This document shows, piece after piece, positions 1-11,109 of a stretch of 64,000 bases of DNA (within the stretch, counting starts at the first letter, position 1; each line of letters opens with the position of its first letter). Location of the stretch: contig CM069439.1 in assembly GCA_035610365.1 (NCBI GenBank), positions 22,271,533 through 22,335,532 of the forward strand, written 5' to 3'. Origin of the DNA: Aquatica leii. Taxonomy: Eukaryota; Arthropoda; Insecta; Coleoptera; Lampyridae. The notes below the pieces were generated by a model. It made no database searches and was not told the DNA's origin. It worked only from the letters and a program-made list of their open reading frames with translations. A program made the translations under genes and the position numbers.

Positions 1-1569
1 AATTTAAAATCCTTGGCTAGGAGTTTACTTAATTCTTTCCAGGATCTTTTATGCTAACTAAATTAAATTTAATCTTTAATTGAGTTCCCAGTACTAACAA
101 ATTTCATAGCGCGCAATTGTCACAAGCTTCTAATTCTACATAAATAATTAGACGTATTTACGCAACTGCTAATAACTTATATTAACATTTATTTACTAAC
201 AAAATATTCTATGTATCTATTTTCAAATTTCAAACGTTTTATTACATCTAAAGCTAAAATTGTCATCCTAAAACCTATCCACCCTTAAAATTTGATCTGC
301 GATTAATATTTTAATAAATTATTACGTGTCTTGCATATAGAACTTCCTACATCCTATTTTGACATGTAGCTCCTAAAATCTACAAAATTTGACGTTTTTA
401 GTTGTAATAAATACAAAACGGTTTTATCAAAAATTTATAATCAGCAATTTTTTATATATTAACAAATAAAACTAAAAAACATTTAACAGTAATTCTAATA
501 TCAAAAATAATTTTTTTGTTTTAAAATTTGGTGTTAATTAAATTATTATTTTAACTACAATTACACGTGTTACTTATCTTAAAAATGTGCTTATACCGTA
601 GCAGCATTTAGAATGTAAATAAACTTGACGTTTTTTATTATATTTGCAAAACGTTTGTTATGAGTTAATACCAAATAAAAACAGTAAATATTTATAACAA
701 CTAAAACGTCTCAAGTTTTTTTTGATTTTATTGTATTGTAAAAAGCTTCAAGTTCTGTTACGTATTGTGATGCTTTTGAGCGCACTCTGGCAGACTTTAT
801 TAAAAATAAAATTATTTCAGGTGTTACTGCAAGTATTGATATAAAAATAGAAAATGTTTAGTTTTATAAAAACAATTGTATTCTTTACTACTTATTTTAT
901 ATTAGATCCTCAGTTTAGAATTTTGACTTATCTTTTTAAGTAATTTTTAATCGAAATTTTTACCCGCACTCTTTAATTTCATATTTTTTTTACTTTTTTT
1001 TAGTGATGGTTTATGTCGTAATTTGTTACGAGAATTTTCTTGCAACTTAATTGCTGGCGACTAATTTAGTTATATCGGCGAGCGGATTGCAAGTCTCGGT
1101 GTGCTAATCTTAACTAAATTAAAAAAGTGCTAAAACAAGTAACAATTACCCAATACAAATCTTGTTTAATTCTGTCTATTACTAAAAAGAACAAATTGAC
1201 AAAACACAACTTCTAATAACAATATATTTATTTAAAGAAGAAAGAATAGTTGTTAAAATGAACAAAAAAAAATTACACTAATAACAAGTATAGATTGTTG
1301 TCTAGTATAGTAATATTACAGCTATAATATCCATGTAAGACAATGATAAAAATGATAGCAAAAAAATAAATATGAGTATCAAAACTTACTAAACCGACAC
1401 TTTTTCGTCAATTGTAGTAATTTCCACTAGTCCTATTTATCTGATTAAAAACGAAAACTATGCTTAATATATAAGGTCATGTACGACGGTTAATGTTATT
1501 TTACCTTTGGCTATGACTGCGTTTAAATGATCAAAGAATCTTGATGGATATCACGTCAACGTACTGAGC
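1..1569. other. AT-rich non-coding stretch, nothing recognised
   Basis: No open frame of useful length and no motif I can assign. Base composition is very AT-rich with short A and T runs. It forms the left flank of the family B repeat that starts near 1570. Confidence 0.5.
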
Positions 1570-2184
1570 GACAATACGTAGTTTTCTTGTAACAAAAAAA
1601 GAAGCAACAACTAGCACAGCTTCCCCGAAGAGGGAGTCGCAGGCTTTGTGATGCTAAATTATAAATTAAAGCTAAGAAAACGTGCTAAGACGATGAAACA
1701 TTAAATTAGGAAGATATCGGTTACCTCTACCCGTAGCTAGAAAAGAACAAATAACACGACAGAAGTAATAACACAAAATATATATTTATTGTAGCACAGA
1801 AGTAGTTGAAGAGGACGAAGACACTGCATAAGTATAGTTATATAAACTTTGCAAACAATATTACTGAGCAACACGTCGTACATCTAAGTGCCCTAATAGA
1901 TCTATCTTTTACATTTAACGAAAGAATGACTTTACTTTTTTAAGTTAAATTACAAGAATACGAAAATCAAAAGTATCGAGAATCAAAGCGCACCCGATAG
2001 GTATGTGACAGAAAAAAAAGAATTTAACAATAATTGATTGCAACCTAGTATGTACGCGTCGCCATTCCAATAATCGACATGACAAACAAAATAAAATAGA
2101 AAATGCAATACTTACAGTTGTGTATTATCCAGCAGGGGATTAGCTAATTCCAAACCAGTTTGACCTAAAATATAATATGCAATT
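1570..2184. repeat. Family B LTR-like repeat, copy 1, left part
   Basis: This segment matches 30921-31550 over most of its length. Shared stretches include TTTTCTTGTAACA near 1582 and 30934, the block around AGCACAGCTTC, and the block around CCAGCAGGGGATTAGCTAATT near 2130 (CCAGTAGGACATTAGCTAATT near 31492). The match breaks off at 2184, where the family A retrotransposon begins, and resumes at 8866, so this is one repeat split by an insertion. The second copy begins TGTTACG and the unit is about 1.1 kb with no ORF, which fits a solo LTR of the same general type as families A and D. I could not establish its exact ends or a target duplication. Confidence 0.6.
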
Positions 2185-3581
2185 TGTTACAAGTTTTGAT
2201 GGTTTTACGAACCTGCACGGCCAACTCTCAATCGTCGGAGAGAGGGGGGTTCCTAGATACATAAATTGAAGAGATATATAAGGGCGCCAGAGCTTCCCCA
2301 AAGTCACGTCTGCCTGCTCACAACAGAATGGGAAGAAACTTGCAACTAGTTGTTAGGTTCGTAATTCCTCTACTCAGCTGTTCGAGTAGTCAGAAGCAAT
2401 TAGTTAATACGATAGCCATAGGAAACAGGTATATTGTCATAAAAGAATATTTAACCAACATAACAATTTTAATGTAGAATCACTGAGGTTTATCACAGAA
2501 TATAATGGCTATTAAATACAAAGAAAATGCCAGTAGCATAGGCAACACACCGTACATAAGTAAACTACCATAAGAATCTATAGCGAAGAATAGTTTGTAG
2601 TAAATAACGTTTACATAAATTAGTATAATAGCATTACTGACAATCAAATACAGAAATAAGACCGTACTACGCTAATGTTAACTTATCCTAACACAGCGTA
2701 TAAACTTAACATAGCATCAACGTTTATCAATCGGTATTACACAGCATGCACAACTTGGCATAAGTAAAATTTATTACTTAACTCGTAAACAACGATAGTG
2801 ATAATTATAGAATTAATAACAAAAGTCTCGTGAGTGACCCGTTTGACCACGTAATAAAACAAATAAGATCACTTACCAATAAATACAGGTGTTTCCTTTG
2901 GTGTGAAGAACGTACGTTCCCCCGACACACAACCTGCAAACAATTTGAATCGCAAACCGTGTCAAGCTAATGTCTCACGAAATCGCATCTATAACAATTA
3001 TTAATTAAGATACAAACAAATATAAAGAATATAAACCGGTTGTTATATGCTGTGGTACCCCTTTTCTATGATTACGCAGGTATCTGCTGCCTGAGTAGGA
3101 TATCGACAGTTCTTAGTTAACATCGATACATTCGATTTTTGCCATAAGTCGTATGCCTCATAGAATATTTGTTTGACGAGATAGTTATTCGAAATGGACT
3201 CCTCATTAACCATTAACAATTAGGAATAAGTATTCGCACGTGGCGCAATGGCTGTCAAAATACAGGAAATTACAACAAAGTTTTAATAAATGATAGTTCC
3301 AATCTTACCCGGTGACGACGCAAACAAATTTTAAGTGTATTTCACTTATAGATTGGTCACCATGATGGTGTATAATTGTAGAAAATGTTCACTTGTCAAT
3401 CCGCCGGCCATTTCAAGTAGTTTCCAAGTTGAAGAGCACGTCGTAAATGACAGTCACGCGTAAAGGATAGTTAGCGGGTGTCAAAACTCGAATCTAATTT
3501 CGCGTCGAAAATCCATAGGCGTACCTAATGAAGATTTCAACCGTAACAACAAAGGCGTACTTAATGAAAATTACCGTAACA
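2185..3581 (-). repeat. Family A 3' LTR (left copy on + strand)
   Basis: 1397 bp, TGTTAC to GTAACA. Near-identical to 7469-8865, with about 14 mismatches, mostly transitions. It carries a GGCGCCAGAGC block near its left end that is also present in the solo LTRs at 41629 and 44610 (as GGCGCCAAAGC in the former). Because the element reads leftward, this is the downstream LTR. Confidence 0.95.
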
Positions 3582-3593
3582 GATTCCCCCCCA
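3582..3593 (-). promoter_or_regulatory. Polypurine tract of family A element
   Basis: Immediately inside the left LTR the minus strand reads a run of seven G followed by AATC and then the LTR start TGTTAC. Its position fits the polypurine tract that primes plus-strand DNA synthesis in LTR retrotransposons. Function is inferred from position and composition. Confidence 0.6.
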
Positions 3594-3599
3594 GCAAGA

Positions 3600-5455
3600 T
3601 AAAAGCGTGGGGCGAGAATAACGAGAACAAAGCTAAAATGAAGACAGAAATTTAGGCATACGCCAAGGACAGAACCCTAAAATCCAAAACCAACCCCGAA
3701 ACACAATAACGCCCAACCCCAGAAGAAATGTAGATGAAAGAGGTTTTCTCGGTTTACTAAGCATCACCAATCAGATGTGTCCAAAAGTCGCATGAAGCGG
3801 AATAATACTTCAAAGAACCAGAAACTCAACTAACAGAATAGAAGTATCAGCACAGGTACTCGTTGAGAGTCGACAACAGTCGATACGCTAAAAAGCCAGA
3901 AAGCAACGCAGTCCCATAGACCTTACTGATCAACAGTACTAAAGCAACCCCAGAGAAAAAGAAGAATGATAGAAAAGAAAGAAAAGAAGTAATATAAGTC
4001 CCCAAAGCTAACTAAGCTAACGAAGTAAAAAGAAAAAGTATGTAGATGTTGCATGGTGATACGCGATTTAGAAGAAAGTCCAAAAAGAAAACTAATGCAG
4101 TTGTGCTCAACAAGTCGTCAACAGACGATATGAGATTCTTCCACCAACAAAACCAAACAGACCCTAAAGATCTAAGCAAAGAAAACCAACACAGAGATCT
4201 CAAGCAAAACAAGATTCTGATTAAAAGTCGACATAAGTCGTACTACCAAAAAAGCAGAGAAAAAGAATCAGTAATCCCAGAGTCACAATAACAACGTTAC
4301 CAAAAGCTAAACACTAAATAAGTGCCAATCCAAAAGCAATCCAAACCGCGAAACCCAAAACAAAACCAAAAGAAAGAAAGAAAAAGAAGTAAGAACCAAT
4401 AAAGAAGAGAAAGCTTCACTTGCCAATTGAACGTCGTGAGTCAGTGCCTGTTGTGTTGGAATGTCACCTGGAACTTAAATGCCGAAGAACGGATTAGAAT
4501 ATTCCAAGAGCAAAAGAAACCCAAAGGAGAGAAATATCCTAACAGTGACTATCAACATCAAAAATGCCGACTAAGCGGAAGTACAGAGTACAAGGAGCGA
4601 CGTTGCAGTCTATCCCAAGCTTCAATCCAAAACAACAAAACAAAAACCCACTAAATCCAATAAAGCAAGAAAAGTACCTAAGAAAGAAAAGAAAAAAGAA
4701 ACATAGTTGCCGTGAACACTAAAGAAAGAAGTAACTAAAAAGAAAAAGAAAGAAAGTGTTCAACCAACAAACTAAGATAAAAGAAAAAGCAAAAGAGCTA
4801 ATTGCCCTAAAGACAAATCCCAAAAAGCAAAAGAAAAAGAAAAAATCAAAAGTAAAGAAGACAAGAAAGGATAAAAAAGAGAAAGACGGAGAAACATAAG
4901 GCTTGATCTTAATGCCTGATTCATTCTTCACCCCGTAAAAGAATGAAAAGAGAGACCACCCTACGGTGCCCAACCAACCGGCCAACAATAATAAAAAAAG
5001 AAAAAAAGAAAGAGAAGAGAAAAGATATCACAGTTAGTCATAGACCAAGAGCGTACCAATTGCTGTCCCAAATTGGAAAGTATACTTCAAGACTTTAATG
5101 CCGACGAGCGGAATAGAAAACTCAAGAAAAGAAAAACCAAATCCAAAATCAGAAGAGAGAATTCTATATATGACGTACCAATCCAAAAAGGCCGACTAAG
5201 CGGATATAAATATATACAGGCGGAAAGGTAGTCTGTCCTGAAGTAAGATGGAGAAGAAAGAAACCAAAACAACAGTACTAGAAACTTAAGCAAAGAAAAG
5301 AAAATCGGTGACAGCAATATGAGAAGAACAATTGGGTAGCATCCAAGCTACAACCAACAAGATACCGACGACGTATCCAAAGACTCGAACCACCAAAACC
5401 GAAAGAAAAGAACCAAGAGAATAGCAAAGGTCGAAAGTCGAAAGCCCAAAAAGCG
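3600..5455. repeat. Purine-rich interior with diverged tandem units
   Basis: This 1.85 kb occupies the downstream half of the family A interior, where pol would be expected. It is A/G-rich on the + strand and has no credible ORF; hydrophobic minus-strand frames here are composition artefacts. Two diverged units of about 0.6 kb can be seen: AATGCCGA followed by a GCGGAATA-like block at 4480 and 5097, and GACTAAGCGGA at 4568 and 5194. A third, weaker unit includes GCGGAATAATACT near 3797. The repeats may be a decayed duplication within the original element or acquired filler. Confidence 0.5.
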
Positions 5456-5457
5456 AA

Positions 5458-6786
5458 CTAGCACTTACGACGCTTGCGACGCCGATGAAAGCGAAGAGAA
5501 CGATTAGAAGAAGGAGATAGTAAAGAATAATTAGAAGCGACTGAAGAAGGAGATGCAAAAGCAATAACAGCGGCCTTTACACCCGGAGAAATAGTACGAT
5601 CCTTATGTAGACGCGTAGACCTTGTAGCGACATCAGTGTTGGAAAGCTTCGTTCTACTTGGCAAAATGTGACGTGACCTAAAAGGCTTGCTTCGTCGCGA
5701 GTTCGAACAAGAACAATGCCGTATAAACTCAGCAACCTTAGGTCTCATATGAGGCCAGTAAAAATGACACCGAAGAGCTTCCAAAGTGCTCCTAACACTG
5801 AGGTGATCACAATTAGATGTAATGTGGTGATCCTGAATCAGTTGCTTGCGCTGGTCCGAAGGTACAACTAACTTCCAAACGCAAGGGTCAGAAGAGGAAA
5901 TGCGTACACGTTTACATAAAAGATTTTTCACAACACACCAACGAGAGAAACGACGAGGAGAAGCAGTAACTTTAGATATCATACCTAAATACCAAGAATC
6001 AGTAGTAGGCCTAATAATCCTAGAAACTGAAAAGAAATTAGGAGGAAGAGAAAGAAGAGAACGAACAGTACGTAAAGGCTTATCACCTTGAGAACGACAA
6101 CGAACACAAGTATTGGGAGGAGAAGTAGTAAGAGAGCAAGTAGCAGAAGAGACGGAAGTAGAAATCTTATCAGCAAAGACTACAGATGGCTCTTGAACTT
6201 TGTCACCAACCTCTGTTGTCGAGAAGTGGAAAGAATCGCGAGAATGGATGTTCGACTCCAAACGCTTGCCTAAAGATATTAATTGAGCAATAGATTTGAT
6301 TTCCATCAACGCTAAAGGAAGTTGATAGAACGGCGTTAAATTTCGACGAATAACCTTGAGCTGCATTTGCTCTGAGACCGGTTCTGCTAGCTGAAGAAAA
6401 AGGTATCGCATATTGGTAACGTAAGTACCAATGGTTTCGTTAGCTCCCATCGTACGACTGCGAATAGTATCCATCAAGCGCTCATCATAATCTAAAGGTA
6501 AAAACTCGGACTTCAACAAAGCAGCAACATCATCCCACGAACGTAACGAACTTCGATTCGTCCTAAAAACAAGAAGGGCTTTGCCAGATAAAACTTCAAA
6601 AGCTGAAAGAAAAAGTTGATGTTGCGAAACACCACGAGACAAACACAACTCGTCGATACGAATAAGAAATTCTATAAGTAGAGAAGGATCTTCACCCGAA
6701 AAAGTAACATTCCAATTACCTAAATTCGTTTCGGAATCAGAGTCCGAAGAAGTAAGAAATGGCGGTTCTTCATCTGAAGAATACAT
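5458..6786 (-). CDS. gag: Gag protein fused in frame to integrase zinc-binding segment (family A)
   Basis: The first ATG is at 6786 (start MYSSDEEPPF); the open frame runs slightly further upstream without another ATG. Residues about 25-200 match the Retrotrans_gag fold: a WNVTFSGEDP block, then a helical region with SWDDVAALLKSEFLP and GTYVTNMRYLFLQLAEP. No CCHC zinc knuckle is seen. From about residue 280 the sequence jumps to the linker that normally follows RNase H (SWYLGMISKV), and then to an integrase zinc-binding-like block with HH, RCHFYWPHMRP and HCSC. Between these parts protease, RT and RNase H are missing, yet the frame is open. The tail after the zinc segment is Ser/Arg-rich and does not look like an integrase core. 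Gag would assemble virus-like particles in the cytoplasm. Whether the integrase remnant does anything is unknown. Confidence 0.8.
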   Translation of the reverse strand: MYSSDEEPPFLTSSDSDSETNLGNWNVTFSGEDPSLLIEFLIRIDELCLSRGVSQHQLFLSAFEVLSGKALLVFRTNRSSLRSWDDVAALLKSEFLPLDYDERLMDTIRSRTMGANETIGTYVTNMRYLFLQLAEPVSEQMQLKVIRRNLTPFYQLPLALMEIKSIAQLISLGKRLESNIHSRDSFHFSTTEVGDKVQEPSVVFADKISTSVSSATCSLTTSPPNTCVRCRSQGDKPLRTVRSLLSLPPNFFSVSRIIRPTTDSWYLGMISKVTASPRRFSRWCVVKNLLCKRVRISSSDPCVWKLVVPSDQRKQLIQDHHITSNCDHLSVRSTLEALRCHFYWPHMRPKVAEFIRHCSCSNSRRSKPFRSRHILPSRTKLSNTDVATRSTRLHKDRTISPGVKAAVIAFASPSSVASNYSLLSPSSNRSLRFHRRRKRRKC

Positions 6787-7449
6787 AGCTAAAACAAACA
6801 AGTAAACAAGAAACTAACCAAAGCAGTCAATTACGACGAAAAAACTGCCACCACGTGCCTGACAAGAACTCAAAATAACAGTAAGCCGTATCACTACCAA
6901 GTAAGTAATCCAATAAGGAAAAAAATCAACTTAATCGACGTAGTCGAGTCAATCCAAAAATCAAAGCGAAGGTCCGATTAAAAGAAACGTAAGCAGAGTG
7001 CTAATATACAGACAAACTGCAGCACTAAAGAAAAATAAAAGTAAAAGTTAATGAAGTAACTCAGACGTCCAGTCGAGTAGCAGTAACCAAGTAAAGAAAA
7101 CAAAGTAAAATCGAACCCACGTAAGACTCAGAAAAGATAAAAGAAATCAATAAAGCTAGAAGAACTTATGATCGTACACACTAAATCGATAGCAAGTCAA
7201 CAATATAAACCACCTATTCCTGCTAGTAATCCTATACTAATTAGAGAAAAAAATCTAAACAGCAGAAAGAATTATACCGAATGAGAAATTCAATAAAAAG
7301 AAACGAAAAGTCGGGTAGCCACTTTGTTACACACTAAGTCGAGAGAAATTCCACAGTATAAGTTAATCCTACGCTAATCACAATTAAAGAAAATAGCTAA
7401 AAGCAATGTAGTGAAATGAGAAATTCGATATGAGATAATCGAGTCCCCA
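6787..7449 (-). other. Untranslated leader of family A element
   Basis: About 0.66 kb between the gag start codon and the primer-binding site, with no ORF. It is A-rich and includes several TAAAGAAA-like stretches. By position it is the 5' leader, which in retrotransposons normally carries packaging signals; none can be defined here. Confidence 0.5.
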
Positions 7450-7465
7450 ATCAGTTGGGTCGCCA
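7450..7465 (-). promoter_or_regulatory. Primer-binding site of family A element
   Basis: Three bases inside the right LTR the minus strand reads TGGCGACCCAACTG. TGGCGACC is complementary to the 3' end of some tRNA-Arg genes (ending GGTCGCCA), as used by the mdg1/412 group. The following CCAAC also resembles the tRNA-Lys site TGGCGCCCAAC with one change. The priming tRNA is therefore uncertain. Confidence 0.6.
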
Positions 7466-7468
7466 ATT

Positions 7469-8865
7469 TGTTACAAGTTTTGATGGTTTTACGAACCTGC
7501 ACGGCCAACTCTCAATCGTCGGAGAGAGGGGGGTTCCTAGATACATAAATTGAAGAGATATATAAGGGCGCCAGAGCTTCCCCAAAGTCACGTCTGCCTG
7601 CTCACAACAGAATGGGAAGAAACTTGCAACTAGTTGTTAGGTTCGTAATTCCTCTACTCAGCTGTTCGAGTAGTCAGAAGCAATTAGTTAATACGATAGC
7701 CATAGGAAACAGGTATATTGTCCTAAAAGAATATTTAACCAACATAACAATTTTAATGTAGAATCACTGAGGTTTATCACAGAATATAATGGCTATTAAA
7801 TACAAAGAAAATGCCAGTAGCATAGGCAACACACCGTACATAAGTAAACTACCATAAGAATCTATAGCGAAGAATAGTTTGTAGTAAATAACGTTTACAT
7901 AAATTAGTATAATAGCATTACTGACAATCAAATACAGAAATAAAACCGTACTACGCTAATGTTAACTTATCCTAACACAGCGTATAAACTTAATATAGCA
8001 TTAACGTTTATCAATCGGTATTACACAGCATGCACAACTTGGCATAAGTAAAATTTATTACTTAACTCGTAAACAACGATAGTGATAATTATAGAATTAA
8101 TAACAAAAGTCTCGTGAGTGACCCGTTTGACCACGTAATAAAACAAATAAGATCACTTACCAATAAATACAGGTGTTTCCTTTGGTGTGAAGAACGTACG
8201 TTTCCCCGACACACAACCTGCAAACAATTTGAATCGCAAACCGTGTCAAGCTAATGTCTCACGAAACCACATCTATAACAATTATTAATTAAAATACAAA
8301 CCAACATAAAGAATATAAACCGGTTGTTATATGCTGTGGTACCCCTTTTCTATGATTACGCAGGTATCTGCTGCCTGAGTAGGATATCGACAGTTCTTAG
8401 TTAACATCGATACATTCGATTTTTGCCATAAGTCGTATGCCTCATAGAATATTTGTTTGACGAGATAGTTATTCGAAATGGACTCCTCATTAACCATTAA
8501 CAATTAGGAATAAGTATTCGCACATGGCGCAATGGCTGTCAAAATACAGGAAATTACAACAAAGTTTTAATAAATGATAGTTCCAATCTTACCCGGTGAC
8601 GACGCAAACAAATTTTAAGTGTATTTCACTTATAGATTGGTCACCATGATGGTGTATAATTGTAGAAAATGTTCACTTGTCAATCCGCCGGCCATTTCAA
8701 GTAGTTTCCAAGTTGAAGAACACGTCGTAAATGACAGTCACGCGTAAAGGATAGTTAGCGGGTGTCAAAACTCGAATCTAATTTCACGTCGAAAATCCAT
8801 AAGCGTACCTAATGAAGATTTCAACCGTAACAACAAAGGCGTACTTAATGAAAATTACCGTAACA
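7469..8865 (-). repeat. Family A 5' LTR (right copy on + strand)
   Basis: 1397 bp, TGTTAC to GTAACA, upstream LTR in the element's own orientation. The promoter would lie here. I could not identify a convincing TATA or initiator by eye. Confidence 0.95.
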
Positions 8866-9330
8866 AATTTGACACAAAGCATACATACGATGTTGCACAA
8901 GTAATTTGATTTAATGTATAGAATATTTGACGTAAAAGAATGCGCCGAGCTTCCTTCTAATTAACTTCGTGTAAGTATTTTTTCCCATAAAGTGGTGTAC
9001 AACCCCTTAGCCTTCAGCAACCTGGCGTCCTGAAAACTTTTTGACAAAAAGGTGTTTTACCAACGTCACTGATAAGATCACAGGTGGAGGGATCGGACTC
9101 GCCCAAAATAAGCTTTCACTCAAGAATACGCGGAACTCGTCCACATATTCACGTGGAATGGCGTGAAACAATTTGTTAATAAAAGTTTTGTTGGGTCAGA
9201 GAGACCACTAAGAACGGTCCGTAATTTACCAAACGTTAACAAGAAATGAATTTGTTTTGATATCGCCGACGAAAGAGTGGGGTGTTGAGGGACAAAGTTT
9301 ATACTTAAAAATTAATCTACCAATTTTTTA
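8866..9330. repeat. Family B LTR-like repeat, copy 1, right part
   Basis: Begins with the AATT target duplication of the family A element. Its last part resembles the end of copy 2: ATCGCCGACGAAAGAGTGGG near 9273 against ATCGCGGGGAAAGAGTAGGG near 32001, followed in both by a GGGACAAAG or TGACAAAT stretch. Together with 1570-2184 it gives a unit of about 1.07 kb. The middle part is more diverged than the ends. Confidence 0.5.
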
Positions 9331-10110
9331 ACATAAGATGATATAAAATTTGCTACTTAAAGTAAATTTAATTCATTATGATCTAACGGTGTTACATAAA
9401 CTAAGTTAATATGCTAAAGGCTGACAGGTATTGAATACAATTAAAACAAATTAGATAAAACAACATTTTACGTTGCTAAGAATTAGTAGGTAATAAATAT
9501 AAATGCAAAAAGATATACGCTATTACAAATAATGCGCATAAAGTAATTTTACAAATTAATACGATACTGATACAGGTGTGAGTTTTTTTTAAACGATGTG
9601 GACTCCACAGGTGACATACATATCACAAAAACAACCTGGTACAAAAACAGCATGGTAATTTTTTAAAACTCGTTAAAAAAAGGTAAAAAGGACACGTGAC
9701 GACGCCATCTTTGAGAATTGCTTTCCTACTTAGAAACGTAATTAACCCGAAACGCCAAATTTGACTAATACCTGGAATACGTTGTTTCTAGCACATCCGC
9801 TATAAGCGTAATAGAAATTATTGCCAAGAAAAAAGAAAGAAAGAAACCTACTTATTTTACGACATGTAAGCAACACACACCCACACAAACCTTTTCAGCG
9901 GTTTTTAAACAGGTAAAGAGCAAGTAACGCGTTTATCTCTACCCGTATAGTGAAATAACACACAAATCAGTAGCGTCCTTAGACAGTGCAGCCGTTAATT
10001 TTAATTTAGAATAAATATTTTTGATGAATAGAAAAAATACGAAAAGTAATGTTATTACATAAAAAACTTTTGATACCTATTTTCAAAAATCGTCTTTGTT
10101 TTTCACTTAA
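9331..10110. other. AT-rich spacer, no gene seen
   Basis: No interpretable ORF. It contains A/T runs and a short CACACACCCACAC stretch near 9870. Nothing here matched other parts of the window convincingly. Confidence 0.4.
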
Positions 10111-11090
10111 TTTTTCTTCAATAAGTATCACATTAAAACTAGATTGCTTTTTTAAGTTTCTATAATTTCAATAAACCTAAAGTTTGGTTTAACGGAAACA
10201 AAGTAACAAAAAAGGTTAGTTATCTAAATTCAGTACTAGAAAAACTCCCGTATATTTTTTTTATAATTTTGTGTTAATATACACAGTAACATTACTTACA
10301 CCAAAAAGTAATACTTTCTTCAACTTAATTTTTTAAGAATGTGGTAGCCTTACATCAAGAATGAAACAATAACATTTACAAAAAAAATTATTAACATGTA
10401 ATACAAAGAAAATATTAATGTCTTCGGCGACCCCTGTAGCTGAGTACACTCCTAGACACGTCTAGACATCGACAAAATGAGATGGTCGTTTTTTGTTTAT
10501 GGTACCTTGTTTCAAGCAACTTGAATGTCATTAATTAACTGTGTCAGAGTCTGTGGAGGATGGTGCAAAGTGAACAGTCTTCTCCCCATCACATCCCACA
10601 CATGTTTGAAGGAATTTGAACGTCTACTCCTTAGAGAAAATTCATAGTTTCACGAGCAATATATTGACGTGCGTTGTCTCGCTGAAAAAGGTCGTGTAGA
10701 TAGTCATTTGGATTGGGGAATAAGCGGTTTGTAAGACCTCATCAACATAACGCACAGCTGTCATACTGCCTGCAATAAAAACAAGTGTTAATCGGCTACC
10801 ATAAGCAATACTTCCCCCGCCCCAACTATTATGTTTTTCTCCACGGCGGCGTCTTACACTTCTACGGTCATCGCGCGAATTTAGACAAAACCAATTCAAA
10901 CGTTGACGACAGTAGTCCGGAGCCAAAAGAAGTACTAATTGTGGACAGCATAAAAAATGTTCAGAAACTTGAATGCGGCGATGTAGTGTACGCATAGTAC
11001 TTTCTGTTCAAACTATTGGTCTCTTTAAGTACTCTTTATATTCATAATTTTTGACAAAGTGTTTTTTGGTGATGATTTACGTCGTGATTA
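10110..11090 (-). pseudogene. Tc1-like transposase remnant, tandem copy 1
   Basis: The minus strand encodes the catalytic half of a Tc1-like transposase. An SRDDRR...RRRGEKHN block at about 10830-10880 is followed by WGGGSIAYGSRLTLVFIAGS and MTAVRYVDEVLQ at about 10730-10820; this is the usual conserved stretch between the first and second Asp. A QRDNAR block (second Asp) follows near 10675. The Glu block reads NSFKHVWD, with Lys where Glu is expected, and the Asp-to-Glu interval is about a dozen codons shorter than the usual 34. The N-terminal DNA-binding domain is not recognisable. Sequence at 10115-10440 (the 3' side) is also shared with the next copy, so the whole unit was duplicated. It is non-functional. 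Confidence 0.75.
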
Positions 11091-11109
11091 TAACTTCACA
11101 AACTTTTGA

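Larger units (their letters stand above)
2185..8865 (-). mobile_element. Young LTR retrotransposon (family A), gag-only deletion derivative
   Basis: Two 1397-bp direct repeats (2185-3581 and 7469-8865) begin TGTTAC and end GTAACA. They are flanked outside by a 4-bp target duplication, AATT, at 2181-2184 and 8866-8869. I count about 14 substitutions between the LTRs, roughly 1%, so the insertion is recent. The element reads on the minus strand: the primer-binding-like site (TGGCGACC) lies inside the right LTR and a purine tract lies inside the left LTR. The interior encodes one 443-residue ORF with a gag domain joined to the integrase zinc-binding segment. Protease, reverse transcriptase, RNase H and the integrase core are absent. 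Lineage is Ty3/mdg1-412-like by gag type and terminal sequence (inference). It could only move by using enzymes of a related intact element, so it fits the TR-GAG class of non-autonomous retrotransposons. Confidence 0.92.

Noticed and set aside
4012..5564. Hydrophobic minus-strand ORFs and Lys-rich plus-strand ORFs inside the family A element
   Set aside because: They follow from the A/G-rich composition of the strand; no domain motif, and the tandem units explain the sequence better.
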